Positions 1-60,936 of a stretch of 64,000 nucleotides of DNA are shown here, one piece after another. Position 1 is the first letter of the stretch; each line of letters opens with the position of its first letter. Source of the stretch: Cyrtodaria siliqua (taxonomy: Eukaryota > Mollusca > Bivalvia > Adapedonta > Hiatellidae); the NCBI GenBank assembly GCA_037043455.1, contig JAWPHD010000129.1:326501-390500 (forward strand), written 5' to 3'. The position numbers and the translations under genes are program-made. Under the pieces are notes generated by a model. It searched no databases, was not told the origin of the DNA, and saw only the letters and a list, made by a program, of their open reading frames with translations.

Positions 1-715
1 CACTGAATATCAAATAATAATTCACTGGACATCAATTAAATATAGGAAATCTGGTATTTTTAAATAACTACCGGGTTTCCGTAAGTATTGTCAATCCATA
101 TTTTCTATACAATCGAGTCCAAACTGTCACATCCTTAGGTTATACATAAACATATGAGTAGAAACACACACATTGATTAAGTTCAACAAAGAAGCTTCAA
201 TAAAACATATATATCACAGACATTGGAGTGAACAATCGATCGCTAGGTTTTTACTAATGGGTGTTCGTCGGAACACTTTGTGACTGTGTGTTTGACAGTG
301 TGTTGGTGGTGGTGCAGTTCTTGATACAAGATGGATTTAAAAACATCACCACACAGCACTGTTAAAGTATGTTTTGTTGTTACACACACCACATGGCACT
401 GTTAAAGTATGTTTTGTTGTTGCACAACAGTTATTTCAGGGAGATCTCAGAGAGTTTGTAATTTCAAAACTAGCATAGCATCCCGTTTTAAAAAAAAATG
501 CAGAAAATCTAAACATTCTGAAAATGGTTAGCCTGCTTAAATGCCAAAAACACTCTGACAGAAGACTGCTGTGTGTCCAATTAAAATCACATTTACTGTC
601 TAAACAAAATAAATTGACAAAAGATGACCGAGAAAATAATGAAAGAAAGTCATATTCATGTATTAAAATGACATTAAAATGACCACAGTTAACTAATTTC
701 AGTAAGTAGCATTAA
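1..715 (-). other. 3' UTR / downstream flank of the kinase gene
   Basis: The sequence after the stop codon is AT-rich. I see no minus-strand AATAAA or ATTAAA, so the poly-A site may lie left of the window. A duplication of about 40 bp (core GCACTGTTAAAGTATG) lies at 344-428. A GTGTTCG/CGGAACAC hairpin at 261-279 resembles the start of the element at 24318. Confidence 0.4.
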
Positions 716-51510
<50,795 letters not shown>

Positions 51511-51727
51511 TCACTGAATGCTGTATTCTTACAAACATCGAGGAAAGCAGTATTTATTGCTTCAATCAAATGTGACTCATACCTGTGGGCAACAAAACAG
51601 GATGTCCTTTGGTGATATGGTAAATAAACTTTATTTCAGCAAAACAACATCATGTTTAAGGCTATTCAAAACTGTCAAAGTAAGGCCAAAAAAAACAACA
51701 GGTGTGTTTCCTATTGCATGCTCTAAA

Positions 51728-53302
51728 ACAAGAGGCCCAAGCTCTACTGGCTACCCACTGGGCGAGGCCAAATTTGACCCCAGGTTCACCATTTGAACAA
51801 ACTTGGTAGAGGATGCAAAAGCTGATAATAAATAAAAAATATTAAACCTTTTATCTCTTGTAGTTTCAGAGAAATAGGTTTTTGAAGTTCTTCCCTATAA
51901 CTCTATGTAAAACTGATCCAACAAGGAACCAATACCAAGGTTTCTTATGACAAAAAAAAATAAAAATAAAAACTCAAAAAAAAATAAAATATATATATAT
52001 AAATAAAAATTAACAAAATTAAAAAAATAAAAAAATATTAATTTTGTTTAACAAATTGAGCCCATCAACCAAGGTTTTGTATGAAAAACAAATATATATA
52101 TATGCCTCCAGTGAGATTTGAACCCACGACCCCTTTAGTTTGCAGTGTACATTACAAATATTGAAAAAGGGCCATAACTCCGGTGTTACTAGTTCGATCT
52201 GGCTGGTTCTCAAATCGTTTGAGCTTTCATTGACATCAACAATCTGCCCAAGTTTGGGAAAGATTGAATACAAAATGAAGGCGCAAGAGTGTTCACAAGG
52301 CTGAAAATGGCATATTTCAATAATTCAAGGGCAAATAACTCTGGTGTTCCAGGTCCGATATAGCGGAACTTGTCCGAGCTTTCATTGATATAAACAATCT
52401 CTTAAAGTTTGGTAAAGATCGGATGAAAAATGAAGACCCTATCGTCTTAACGAGGCAAAATATAGCATTTTAAACTAAATCAAGGGCCATAACACCGCTG
52501 TTATTTGTTCGATCTGGCTGATTTCGAACATGTCCGAGCTTTGGGAAAGATCGAATACAAAATGAAGGCGCTAGAGTGTTCACAAGGCTGAAAATGGCAT
52601 ATTTCAATAATTCAAGGGCAAATAACTCTGGTGTTCCAGGTTCGATATAGCTGGTTTTTGAACTTGTCCGAGCTTTCATTGATATAAACAATCTCTTAAA
52701 GTTTGGTAAAGACTGGATGAAAAATGCAGGGTTTATCGTCTTCACGAGGCAAAATATAGCATTTTTAATTAAATCAAGGGCCATAACTCCACTGTTACTG
52801 GTCCGATCTGGCTGGTTTTCGTACTTGTCCGAGATTTCACCAATATTAACAATCTGGTAAAGTTTGGTAAAGATGGGATGAAGAATAAATGCCCTTTCGT
52901 CTTAACGAGGCAAAATATAGCATTTTTAACTAAAACAAGGGCCATTACTCCGCAGTTACTGGTCCGATCTGGCTGGTTTTCGAACTTGTCCGAGCTTTCA
53001 CCAATATTAACAATCTGGTAAAGTTGGTAAAGATGGGATGAAGAATGAATTCCCTATCGTCTTAACGAGGCAAAATATAGCATTTTTAACTAAATCAAGG
53101 GCCGTAACTCCGTTGTTACTGGTCCGATCTGGCTGGTTTTCGAACTTGTCCGAGCTTTCATTGATAATTAACAATCTGGTAAAGTTTGGTAAAGATCGGA
53201 TGAAAAATGAAGGCCCTAGGCTATCGTCTTAACAAGACAAAAGTTAACGACGGACGGACAACTCGGCATCCCATAAGCTCTGCTGGCCAGTAGAGCTAAA
53301 AA
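51728..53302 (+). mobile_element. Chimeric Helentron/HINE-like element H4
   Basis: It begins ACAAGAGGCCCAAGCTCTAC. Its first 190 bp are an H3-type unit (CACCATTTGAACAAAC, CTCTTGTAGTTTCAGAGAAA); then an A-rich linker (51945-52040), a tRNA-like patch, and about six 170-bp units (TTACTGGTCCGATCTGGCTG, AACAATCTGGTAAAGTTTGG). It ends GCTGGCCAGTAGAGCTAAAA. AGCTCTACTGGC (51740-51751) is the exact inverse of GCCAGTAGAGCT (53286-53297). Confidence 0.7.
52085..52140 (-). other. tRNA 3'-half-like fragment
   Basis: The minus strand reads GGTCGTGGGTTCAAATCTCA, then CTGGAGGC, a good T-arm and B box. The 5' half and matching acceptor strand are absent, so it is a pseudo-tRNA or SINE remnant within H4. Confidence 0.5.
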
Positions 53303-54595
53303 TAGGGTAGGTCGGTAAGCCTTTCTTTTTTTTTTGGAGCAAGATATTCTACTTGTTTTTCTCATAAACCCCATACAAGTTGATGATACAACTGAAAGTT
53401 TCTCTGTGATGTCAGTTTACCTCGATATATTGTGATAAATCATTGTTTAGAACAAATTAAAAAAAAAAAATCATAAAAAGTTTTAGGGTCGGCCCCTTAA
53501 AAATAGGGTCGGTAGGGCCACTGGAAACACAAGTATTTTTTTTTTTTTGCCTAAGCAGTTCACATGACAATGAGTATCCATGATACAGGTCAAGTATCTT
53601 GTGAGTGGTCTCGTACTATTAGACTGAGGTTAGACAGGAACCCTGCTGCTATATACCTCCATCCTCACTATAACAACAAACCAAGCTTCTACATACCCAA
53701 AACAGTTAATATTGTAATCACAACTCCAATAAGATAGGAAGATAGAAATCAGTAGCACCTTCAAGTATGAAAACCAAGGATCTCTTGCATGTAGAGACAG
53801 CACCCTACACTGGTCAGGTTGTTACCATTAATACGCAATGCATGAATATGACGTGGCAATAAAGTGTACATCCCTATTATTATTCAGCATTTTTATACTG
53901 GATATTTGTGATCACATACAGGGCATTCACTGCAAAAGTCTGACTATAGCATTCAGAAAAGGATATCAATTTTTTGGCAGAGAAGTCAGTGATGGCGTCT
54001 CATTACTGATGGGATGGGGAAATGAAAGGAACCTTCTAAAAACTGAGATTACAATTTAGAAATCCAATTTTCTGCACACTAATGCAACACAAATCCCAAT
54101 CATCCAGGCATTAGGCTTGATGAAAACTTCAAATTGCAAACATTACAGGAAAGATAGCAAGCAACTCTTCAAAGATCAACAGTGAAGTTTCACATATTTT
54201 AAAAATCTCCGCAGCAAAGTTAATACAACTCTCATACAACTCTACACCAGTAAACCCATCAAAGAATAATTTATGGTAGTATAGTCTGGCAAAAAATTGT
54301 ATAAAGCCAAGTGACTTTGGATCCTGTCCAAATAAAAACACTTGCACTGTGCTTTAATGTCCCAGCAACAACAGAAAGATAAGCCTTGGAAGCCACATCA
54401 GAAGTGTAACCACTTGACAAGCAGTATGCAGAATCACCAACAAGACATGTAGCCAAGATCAATGCAAAAACAATCTATCATCCATTGAAGACAAATTGTC
54501 TGTTAGAAGAATCTAATAAGCAGTTTAAGCCAAGCAGCAAAGAGGCAATAACATAAAAATATCATTATGAACATAAATGTTAAACAAACAGACCC
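53303..54595. other. Low-coding intronic sequence, possible decayed protein remnant
   Basis: Two overlapping minus-strand frames (54462-54271 and 54347-54129) read ATCLVGDSAYCLSSGYTSDV and FARLYYHKLFFDGFTGVELY. They could be one frameshifted transposon-derived protein, but I recognise no family. Confidence 0.3.
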
Positions 54596-54827
54596 TAGGA
54601 TTTGTACAGCCCTGGTATGAACCAGGAAAGTGGGCAATGATATTCAGAAGACCACAAAATACTTGTAGGATCCTCCAGATATGACTTCAGCACAGGCAGA
54701 AACAGGTTAGTAAATCTTCAACAAGAGGCACAAGAGGGCCTGTGAACGCTCTACTGTCTTAAACAGCTCTTATATCAAGGGTTGTCATCACAAAATTCCC
54801 ATCAGTACTACTTTTAAACATTGCAAA

Positions 54828-55625
54828 AACAAGAGGGCCCGAGTATGGCCCTAAGGGGTAAAAACTGTCAAAGGGCCGTAACTCCATCAAAAATCCACGA
54901 GCCGGAAAAAAAACCGCAATAGGCACAACTAGAAATCATACCAATGCTTCCTGCTAAGTTTCGTCAAATCCAACAAGGCGTAAAAATAAAATAAAAATAA
55001 AAAATTTTTTTTTAAACAAATGAAACAATGAAATGAAAAACTTAAAAAATAATCAAATGAAATAAAAAAAAAAGAAGAGAAATGTTTTAAAAAAATAATT
55101 AATAAATAAAAAAAAAAAAAAAATAATAACATAAAAAAAGGGTAAAAAACATCAACATTTACTTAAAATAATAATAAAAAAATAAAATAAAAACTAAGGC
55201 TTAACAAGGCAAAACATAGCATTTTCAACTAAATCAAGGGCCATAATTCTACTGTTACTGGTCCGATCTGGCTGGTTTTCGAACTTGTCCGAGCTTTCAT
55301 TGACATTTACAATCTGGTAAAGAACGGATCAAAAAACCAAGGCCCTATCGTCTTAGCAAGGCAAAATTAGCCTTTTTAACTAAATCAAGGGTCATAACTC
55401 CGCTGTTACTGGTCCGATCTGGCTGTTTTTCAAACTTTTCCGAGCTTTCCTTGACATTAACAATCTGGTAAAGTTTGGTAAAGATCGGATGATAAATGAA
55501 GACTCTATCGTCTTAACGAGGCAAAATATAGCAATTTTAACTAATTCAAGGGCCATAACTCTGCTGTTACTTGTCCGATCTTGCTGGTTTTCGAACTTGT
55601 CCGAGCTTTCATTGATATTAACAAT
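54828..55625 (+). mobile_element. Chimeric Helentron/HINE-like element H6, 3' truncated
   Basis: It begins AACAAGAGGGCCCGAGTATG, has one GGGCCGTAACTCCATCAAAA unit, a long A-rich linker (54980-55195), then about three 170-bp units. It stops at a GTGTGGGTGGGTGG tract (55627) with no hairpin/CTAA end. Confidence 0.6.
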
Positions 55626-55734
55626 CTGTGTGTGGGTGGGTGGGGTGAGGGGTGGGGAGACATAATAATATATACTGGTACAAAAAAATTATTTACCACT
55701 TTTGTGAGATTGAAGTCAAAGTCCACACTAAAAT

Positions 55735-55785
55735 CACACTTGTGGATGTGAAATCACGCTCCCGGCTGAGCTATACGGGACAAAT
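55735..55785 (-). other. tRNA-like fragment
   Basis: The minus strand reads GTCCCGTATAGCTCAGCCGG, an A-box region. No T-arm is paired. 55786-56370 is otherwise plain AT-rich DNA. Confidence 0.35.
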
Positions 55786-56364
55786 TAATATGATGCCAGA
55801 CATAATGTAATCAAAATCTAATGCACTAATGGACATCATGTTCTCAGCAACAGAAATGTAAATATTGTGGTCCCAGCTGCATTCACAAAAAATAAATAAA
55901 CATACTTTAATATTTGGATCTATGCTCATGTTTCCATGTATATATTTCACTGAACAAAAACAGATCTTGGCTTATGCTTCATATATGCTTTACTTTTGGA
56001 CTGTGTCCCTTAAATGGTATTTTATGACAAATACTCAATTTACAAGAAATGTAAACTGGAGTGCACCTGGAAAAGCTAAAACCTCAGTCATTCAACATAA
56101 CTATATTGTAAATAAGTTTGTTCTTTCTATCTACTGATACTGCACACAATCAATTTTGTTTATCACGGCAGCCTCATTTCCTAGGAAGCGTTTACAGACT
56201 TTATGTATCACTGATTACACAAAAGTTCAACTAGAACTTTAACGTACATGTAGCTCTCCTGCATACGGACCAACAGCTTTATCTCTCCTCCAAATGATGG
56301 CATACATTTACAGTACAGTGTACCTTGCCAAATAACATAATTGCGGGAGTGCATTTGAAAAAAA

Positions 56365-56430
56365 CGGGACGTGACCCCAACAGGAAACGAACCCATGACT
56401 TCTATGACGCGAGTCATGTATGCTAACCAC
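56365..56430 (-). other. tRNA-like fragment
   Basis: The minus strand reads GAAGTGGTTAGCATACATGA and GGGTTCGTTTCCTGTTGG (A- and B-box-like). No acceptor pairing. Confidence 0.4.
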
Positions 56431-56528
56431 TTCAACATATTAAGAAAATATCTACATGTATCTTGGGAAGTTAAAATAACCTTTTTGAAACATTGATTGT
56501 GAGTGTTCGTGATTTCTTCAGAAGAAAA

Positions 56529-57065
56529 ATGCATCCGTGGTTGAGGGGTTAATGACGTTGTGTTGTAAACCTTCTCGCCTCACACCGCTGCGTGTTCGAT
56601 TCTCACTGGCAGCGTAAACCTTCTCGCCTCTCACCGCTGCGGGTTCGAATCTCACTTGGAGCGTAAACCTTCTCGCCTCTCACCGCTGCGGGTTCGAATC
56701 CCACTGGGAGCGTTAACCTTCTCGCCTCTCACCGCTGCGGGTTCGAATCTCACTCGAAGCGTAAACCTTCTCGCCTCTCACCGCTGCGGGTTCGAATCCC
56801 ACTGGGAGCGTAAACCTTCTCGCCTCTCACCGCTGCGGGTTCGAATCTCACTCGGAGCGTAAACCTTCTCCCCTCTCACCGCTGCGGATTCGAATCCCAC
56901 TGGGAGCTCAACTTGTACGTGAGAAGTGTTGATTCTTACAAATGGCCCGAGATATACAGTACCAGTTCTACACAGGAAAAACAGGGTGGTCTGCTTTTAC
57001 CACAAAAAAAAATCGACAGTCATATATGGCCAAAATATGCTAAAAATGACAGAAAACAAACAAAC
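56529..57065 (+). mobile_element. tRNA-derived SINE (family B, copy 2) with amplified B-box region
   Basis: The head starts CGTGGTTGAGGGGTTAATGA (A-box-like). The B-box region is repeated seven times (separate entry), then the family B body follows: GGGTGGTCTGCTTTTACCAC, AATCGACAGTCATATATGGC. Confidence 0.7.
56573..56905. repeat. 49-bp array of Pol III B boxes, 7 copies
   Basis: The unit has TAAACCTTCTCGCCTCTCAC and CGCTGCGGGTTCGAATCTCA. The 49-bp period was checked (56641, 56690, 56739). Five of seven copies keep a perfect GGTTCGAATC B box. Downstream bases alternate between CCCACTGGGAG and CTCACTCG(G/A)AG forms, so the true repeat may be a 98-bp dimer. Confidence 0.93.
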
Positions 57066-57570
57066 TTTAATTCTTTCATGGAAATTCCTTATTATGTTTA
57101 TACACACAATGTTGACATGTTTTATGGCTGTTACAAAGTCAAAAACCACCATCTGTGTATAGGTGACATGTGTTTGTTCATATTTATAGATGGGAAGAAT
57201 GATGAACACTAAAACATGTCAAATGTGATCTAGATAGCAGTGTATTGTTTTTATTAGGCAATTCAACTAATTTCAATCATGTAAACCTCCCGGAAACAGG
57301 ACTGCTCATAATACTCCTAATAGTAGATAAAGAGGTGGAAGTAGGTGGGCGGAAAAAATGGCAAGTGACCGTGATGGGTTATAATTACATTGAGAAAAGT
57401 ATTAGAAAGAAGGTGCACTGAGGGCGTGAAGTGGCGGTGGGGGTATTGTTGGAGGAGAGGCACGTCGCAATAAGTTGGAGAACTGAGTCCTGAAAAAACG
57501 GGGTTGTGGTGATGGTTATGCTAAGTGAACAAGACATTAAAAAAATAATTGGAAAGGAGATGATGCGCAT
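57066..57570. other. No feature supported
   Basis: AT-rich stretch with small random open frames. Confidence 0.35.
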
Positions 57571-57571
57571 C

Positions 57572-57775
57572 ACCCAAGGTTGCAGTGGTCCAGTGGTCCT
57601 GGTTCGATTCCTGTGGCGTCACGTCCGGGGTTTCCAAACGCACTCCCACAGTACCTTACTCAGGTTAGTTACTGTGCAATTCTGCCATCCTTCAGTGAGG
57701 ATTTTAAGCCATCTGTCCCATGCAGGGAGAGTGATACCATAAAGTTTTAAGTGGCTATCCGCCAAATACCGACAA
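57572..57775 (+). mobile_element. tRNA-derived SINE (family F)
   Basis: AAGGTTGCAGTGGTCCAGTG (A-box-like) is followed by GGTTCGATTCC (B box, about 57601), then ATCTGTCCCATGCAGGGAGA and GTGGCTATCCGCCAAATACC. Single copy in the window. Confidence 0.55.
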
Positions 57776-58324
57776 AATTACACTATAAAACCATTTATCA
57801 AAACTTTATCCATGTGTTCAGGTCATATAATAATGTATATGTGCCGATTTAAAGTATAAGTTTATTAACGGGTTCTTAGAATACCTGTGATTGAATATAC
57901 GTAAAATGAATTATGAGTTGGTAACTCTTAATTCAACGTTACAGTTTTGGAGGTTGCTCCGGCTGGTTAAAGACGTTTATATTGTGTCTATAGAGTTTGG
58001 ATTCTCAAAATATGTAAGTTATATATATAACTCGTCGTCAGTAGGTTTAGAAGCGGTGTACCTATGTTCTAAAACTTGGCTGTCGACAGCGGGATTGGGA
58101 CTTCAAGATTTCTAAGAAATTATGTGTAAACTGTTTATCAGTAATTTACACCCAAAAACATAAACACTAAATCTCGGTGTATTTGCCAATTAAGTCACCA
58201 GTGGTAGGAGAGTGTGCATGCGCGGAAGTATAAGACGCGATTTTCATCCACTCGAGAATTAACGAAGACAGTATTTAATTAATAGTTTATATATGGACTA
58301 TTACTTATTACAAACTATTCAAAC

Positions 58325-58565
58325 TGTGAAAAGGGTAACAGGTATCACCCCACTTATCACCAGTGTGTAAATGGTAACAGGTATCACACCACTTATCACC
58401 AGTGTGTAAAGGGTATCACCAGTGTGTAAAGGGTAACAGGTATCACACCACTTATCACCAGTGTGTAACGGGTAACAGGTATCACACCACTTATCACCAG
58501 TGTGTAAAGGGTATCACCAGTGTGTAAAGGGTAACAGGTATCACACCACTTATCACCACTGTGTA
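58325..58565. repeat. About 37-bp plus 21-bp composite tandem repeat
   Basis: The unit is GTAACAGGTATCACACCACT, then TATCACCAGTGTGTAAAGG, with a shorter GTATCACCAGTGTGTAAAGG insert repeated. Five or so units. It ends just before the retrotransposon remnant. 57776-58324 shows nothing I recognise. Confidence 0.9.
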
Positions 58566-58569
58566 TAAA

Positions 58570-59695
58570 TTAACCATGTCTGGCTAAAGCTTCAACTTCT
58601 ATTGTCGTGTGCCATACCCCACCCACAAATCAACCATGGCCGCCAACTGGAATGCCAAGAAAAAAATCAACATCGTCAAGCTTAGACCAAAGTTGACCAT
58701 GAGCCTACTATTATTGTTATGCATAGTCCTATACTTCATGAACCATAATGCACATTCCTCACATACTGCATGTGCTACAAATATTGCAATCGGTGTAAAA
58801 AACTTGAAAAACTGTCACCTCAGACGTATTGAACCGCATAAACCATCAACGTGTAAAACCATTCTGACAAGTCATATTACTATTAGTGCTGTCCGGTGAT
58901 ACAGAACTAAACCCTGGACCACCAAAGAACAGCCAACCTGTTTGGCCCTGTGCCATATGCGAATACCCATTATCTTAGTCACAGGAAGGGATTGCCCGCG
59001 ATGACTGGAATGTTTGGCATCATATAATGTGTTTATGTGTTCACACGACTATAGAGCCTTAGAAAGGCCCAGTATGGTATGGAAGTGCTGCAAATGTGAC
59101 CTAAATTGTGATAGTTTCACCTTTCGCAGTTACAAACTCCAAATATAAAATTCATTCACACCATTAACCTTCATCGACTCGACCATATACTCTGTCCACT
59201 CAAATGTCTTTAGCCCATTACACACAAGCCGCCCTAGAGGTAACAACGCCAACAGCTCACACCTACATTCTACTTCGAGCAACCACAGCAGTCATAGGAT
59301 GTCGTCAGGGAAAGACCTCAGTGATTCTAACTCTTACCCAGAGCTGCCAGATAAAAAGAACCTCAGAATCCTCAACATCAAGTTACTGCAGAAGTGTGAC
59401 AGAAAATAACCATGAGTTCAAAATGGCTGTTAACTACATAAAACCAGACATAATTTGTGGAACAGAATCATGACTGAAATGAATACGACCAGGCAAACCA
59501 ACATCACCAAACGCTATTAACAATGCCAAAATCTTCCCATTCAACTACCAAGCATTCAGGAACGATAGGGGCACAAGAGGCGGTGGAGTTTTCATAGCAG
59601 TTCAGAACAACTTGACAGCAATCTCATCACAGACTGTGAACTAGAATATGTAAAAGTGACATTTAAATCAAAAAAAGTCCTTTATATTTGTCAGA
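58570..59695 (+). pseudogene. Decayed non-LTR retrotransposon 5' region with 2A-like motif
   Basis: At 58877-58921 one frame reads LLLVLSGDTELNPGP, a 2A-like ribosome-skipping motif known at the N-terminus of several CR1/L2-type and other non-LTR elements. It is followed by a degraded PHD-like finger (WPCAICEYPLS, then GIACDDWNVWHHIMCL) and, at 59360-59690, endonuclease remnants: LRILNIKLLQ, YIKPDIICGTES, NYQAFRNDRGTRGGGVFIAV. Stops and frameshifts interrupt it many times. No reverse transcriptase follows, so the copy is broken as well as decayed. Confidence 0.75.
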
Positions 59696-60936
59696 ATAAT
59701 TAGACCTTGACAAAACATTTGTCTTAAGTTTCGCAAGTCTCCACGTCACTTTGAATCGCATAGTGCGAGAAACTCGGTTTTTATATAAATTGAGAATTCC
59801 AATAAGAGATGGTTGGCATTTTCTCTGTCTCTTTGCCTGGAAACCCTAAGGAGCTTAATTGCGTCGGGCGGAGGGCAATTTGTTCAGTAGGATTCTACCA
59901 GCATATAGGTTTCTTTTGGTCATCACAGCAGGTTTAATAAGCAGAGAGTGTTATTCCTTGCTTGAAAGAAGAAGGATTACAAGACAAGAGTATTTCATAG
60001 CTCATGAGTATAGTTGAACGTACTGCGGTTCGACAGTCGAGTTGTAGAACGTACGTTCAAACTACAGGCTGACCAAGGGAAAGGTCAAAACAGGTACATC
60101 ACAGAGATTGATGCTGATAGTTGAACCGTTGTAGGTTGATACAAATTGTTCAAAGTGGTTGAACATATGTTCGGAACCTGATAGTTATCTAAGTGATAGC
60201 TCAGGCTAGTGTCTCGCCCAACCTATGAGGCTGAGACATCAATATTAATAAATGGCTGGAGCTATAATACAGGATAGCTCATTGCAGTGTTTAGCTCAAC
60301 GTATGATGCTGAAACACTCAGCTATTAAGTGTTAGGGTTTGCAAGATTGTGTTCAAATCCTTTATTTTATTTTATTGCGGATATATTGTTACATAGTTGT
60401 AGGTTTGAACAGGTAACGTTTCGAACCAATTGTTTAGTTAGAAATCAACGGATGTTGATAGGAGCTTGTGTTTGGAGCTCATTGTAAATGATTGTGCTTT
60501 TTTGTCTGTTTTTATAGCCGTTATTGGGTCATATTCCCAATGACAAAACATATCTTTTTTTTACAATTTTGAGAAGAAAATTCCCAACTGAAAGAAGAAA
60601 AAGAAAGAACATTGAAAAGTAGCAAAAATGTGACAAGTATTCATAATTAAATATGAAATGCTTTTAAATGCCTCTGTTGATCTTGTTGTACTGCAAACAG
60701 TATGAAAGATACAATTATGAAATAAATGTTTGACTGTTTTGTTTCCCAATTTTATGACAAGAAATCCGTGGATTCACATGTCTCGCCTAACGGGGGCTGG
60801 ACTTAAAAATAAAAAGGTCAATGATGCTTAAATGAAAGTTTGTAAACATTTTAGTAACTAAAAACAATCGAGTTTGCCGTCTGCTGAGATGAAATTTAAG
60901 TGCATTTGTTTAAAAACAAAATGCCATTCTATTAAA
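59696..60936. other. Unassigned stretch with unusual composition
   Basis: 60000-60480 is less AT-rich than its surroundings and contains paired phrases (GATAGCTCAGGCTAGTGTCT and GATAGCTCATTGCAGTGTTT). It could be a decayed LTR or other element; no ends were found. Confidence 0.3.

Noticed and set aside
58609..58899. 96-codon plus-strand frame as a host gene with a membrane segment
   Set aside because: It overlaps the retrotransposon remnant, and the 2A-like motif lies in another frame directly downstream. More likely decayed element sequence.
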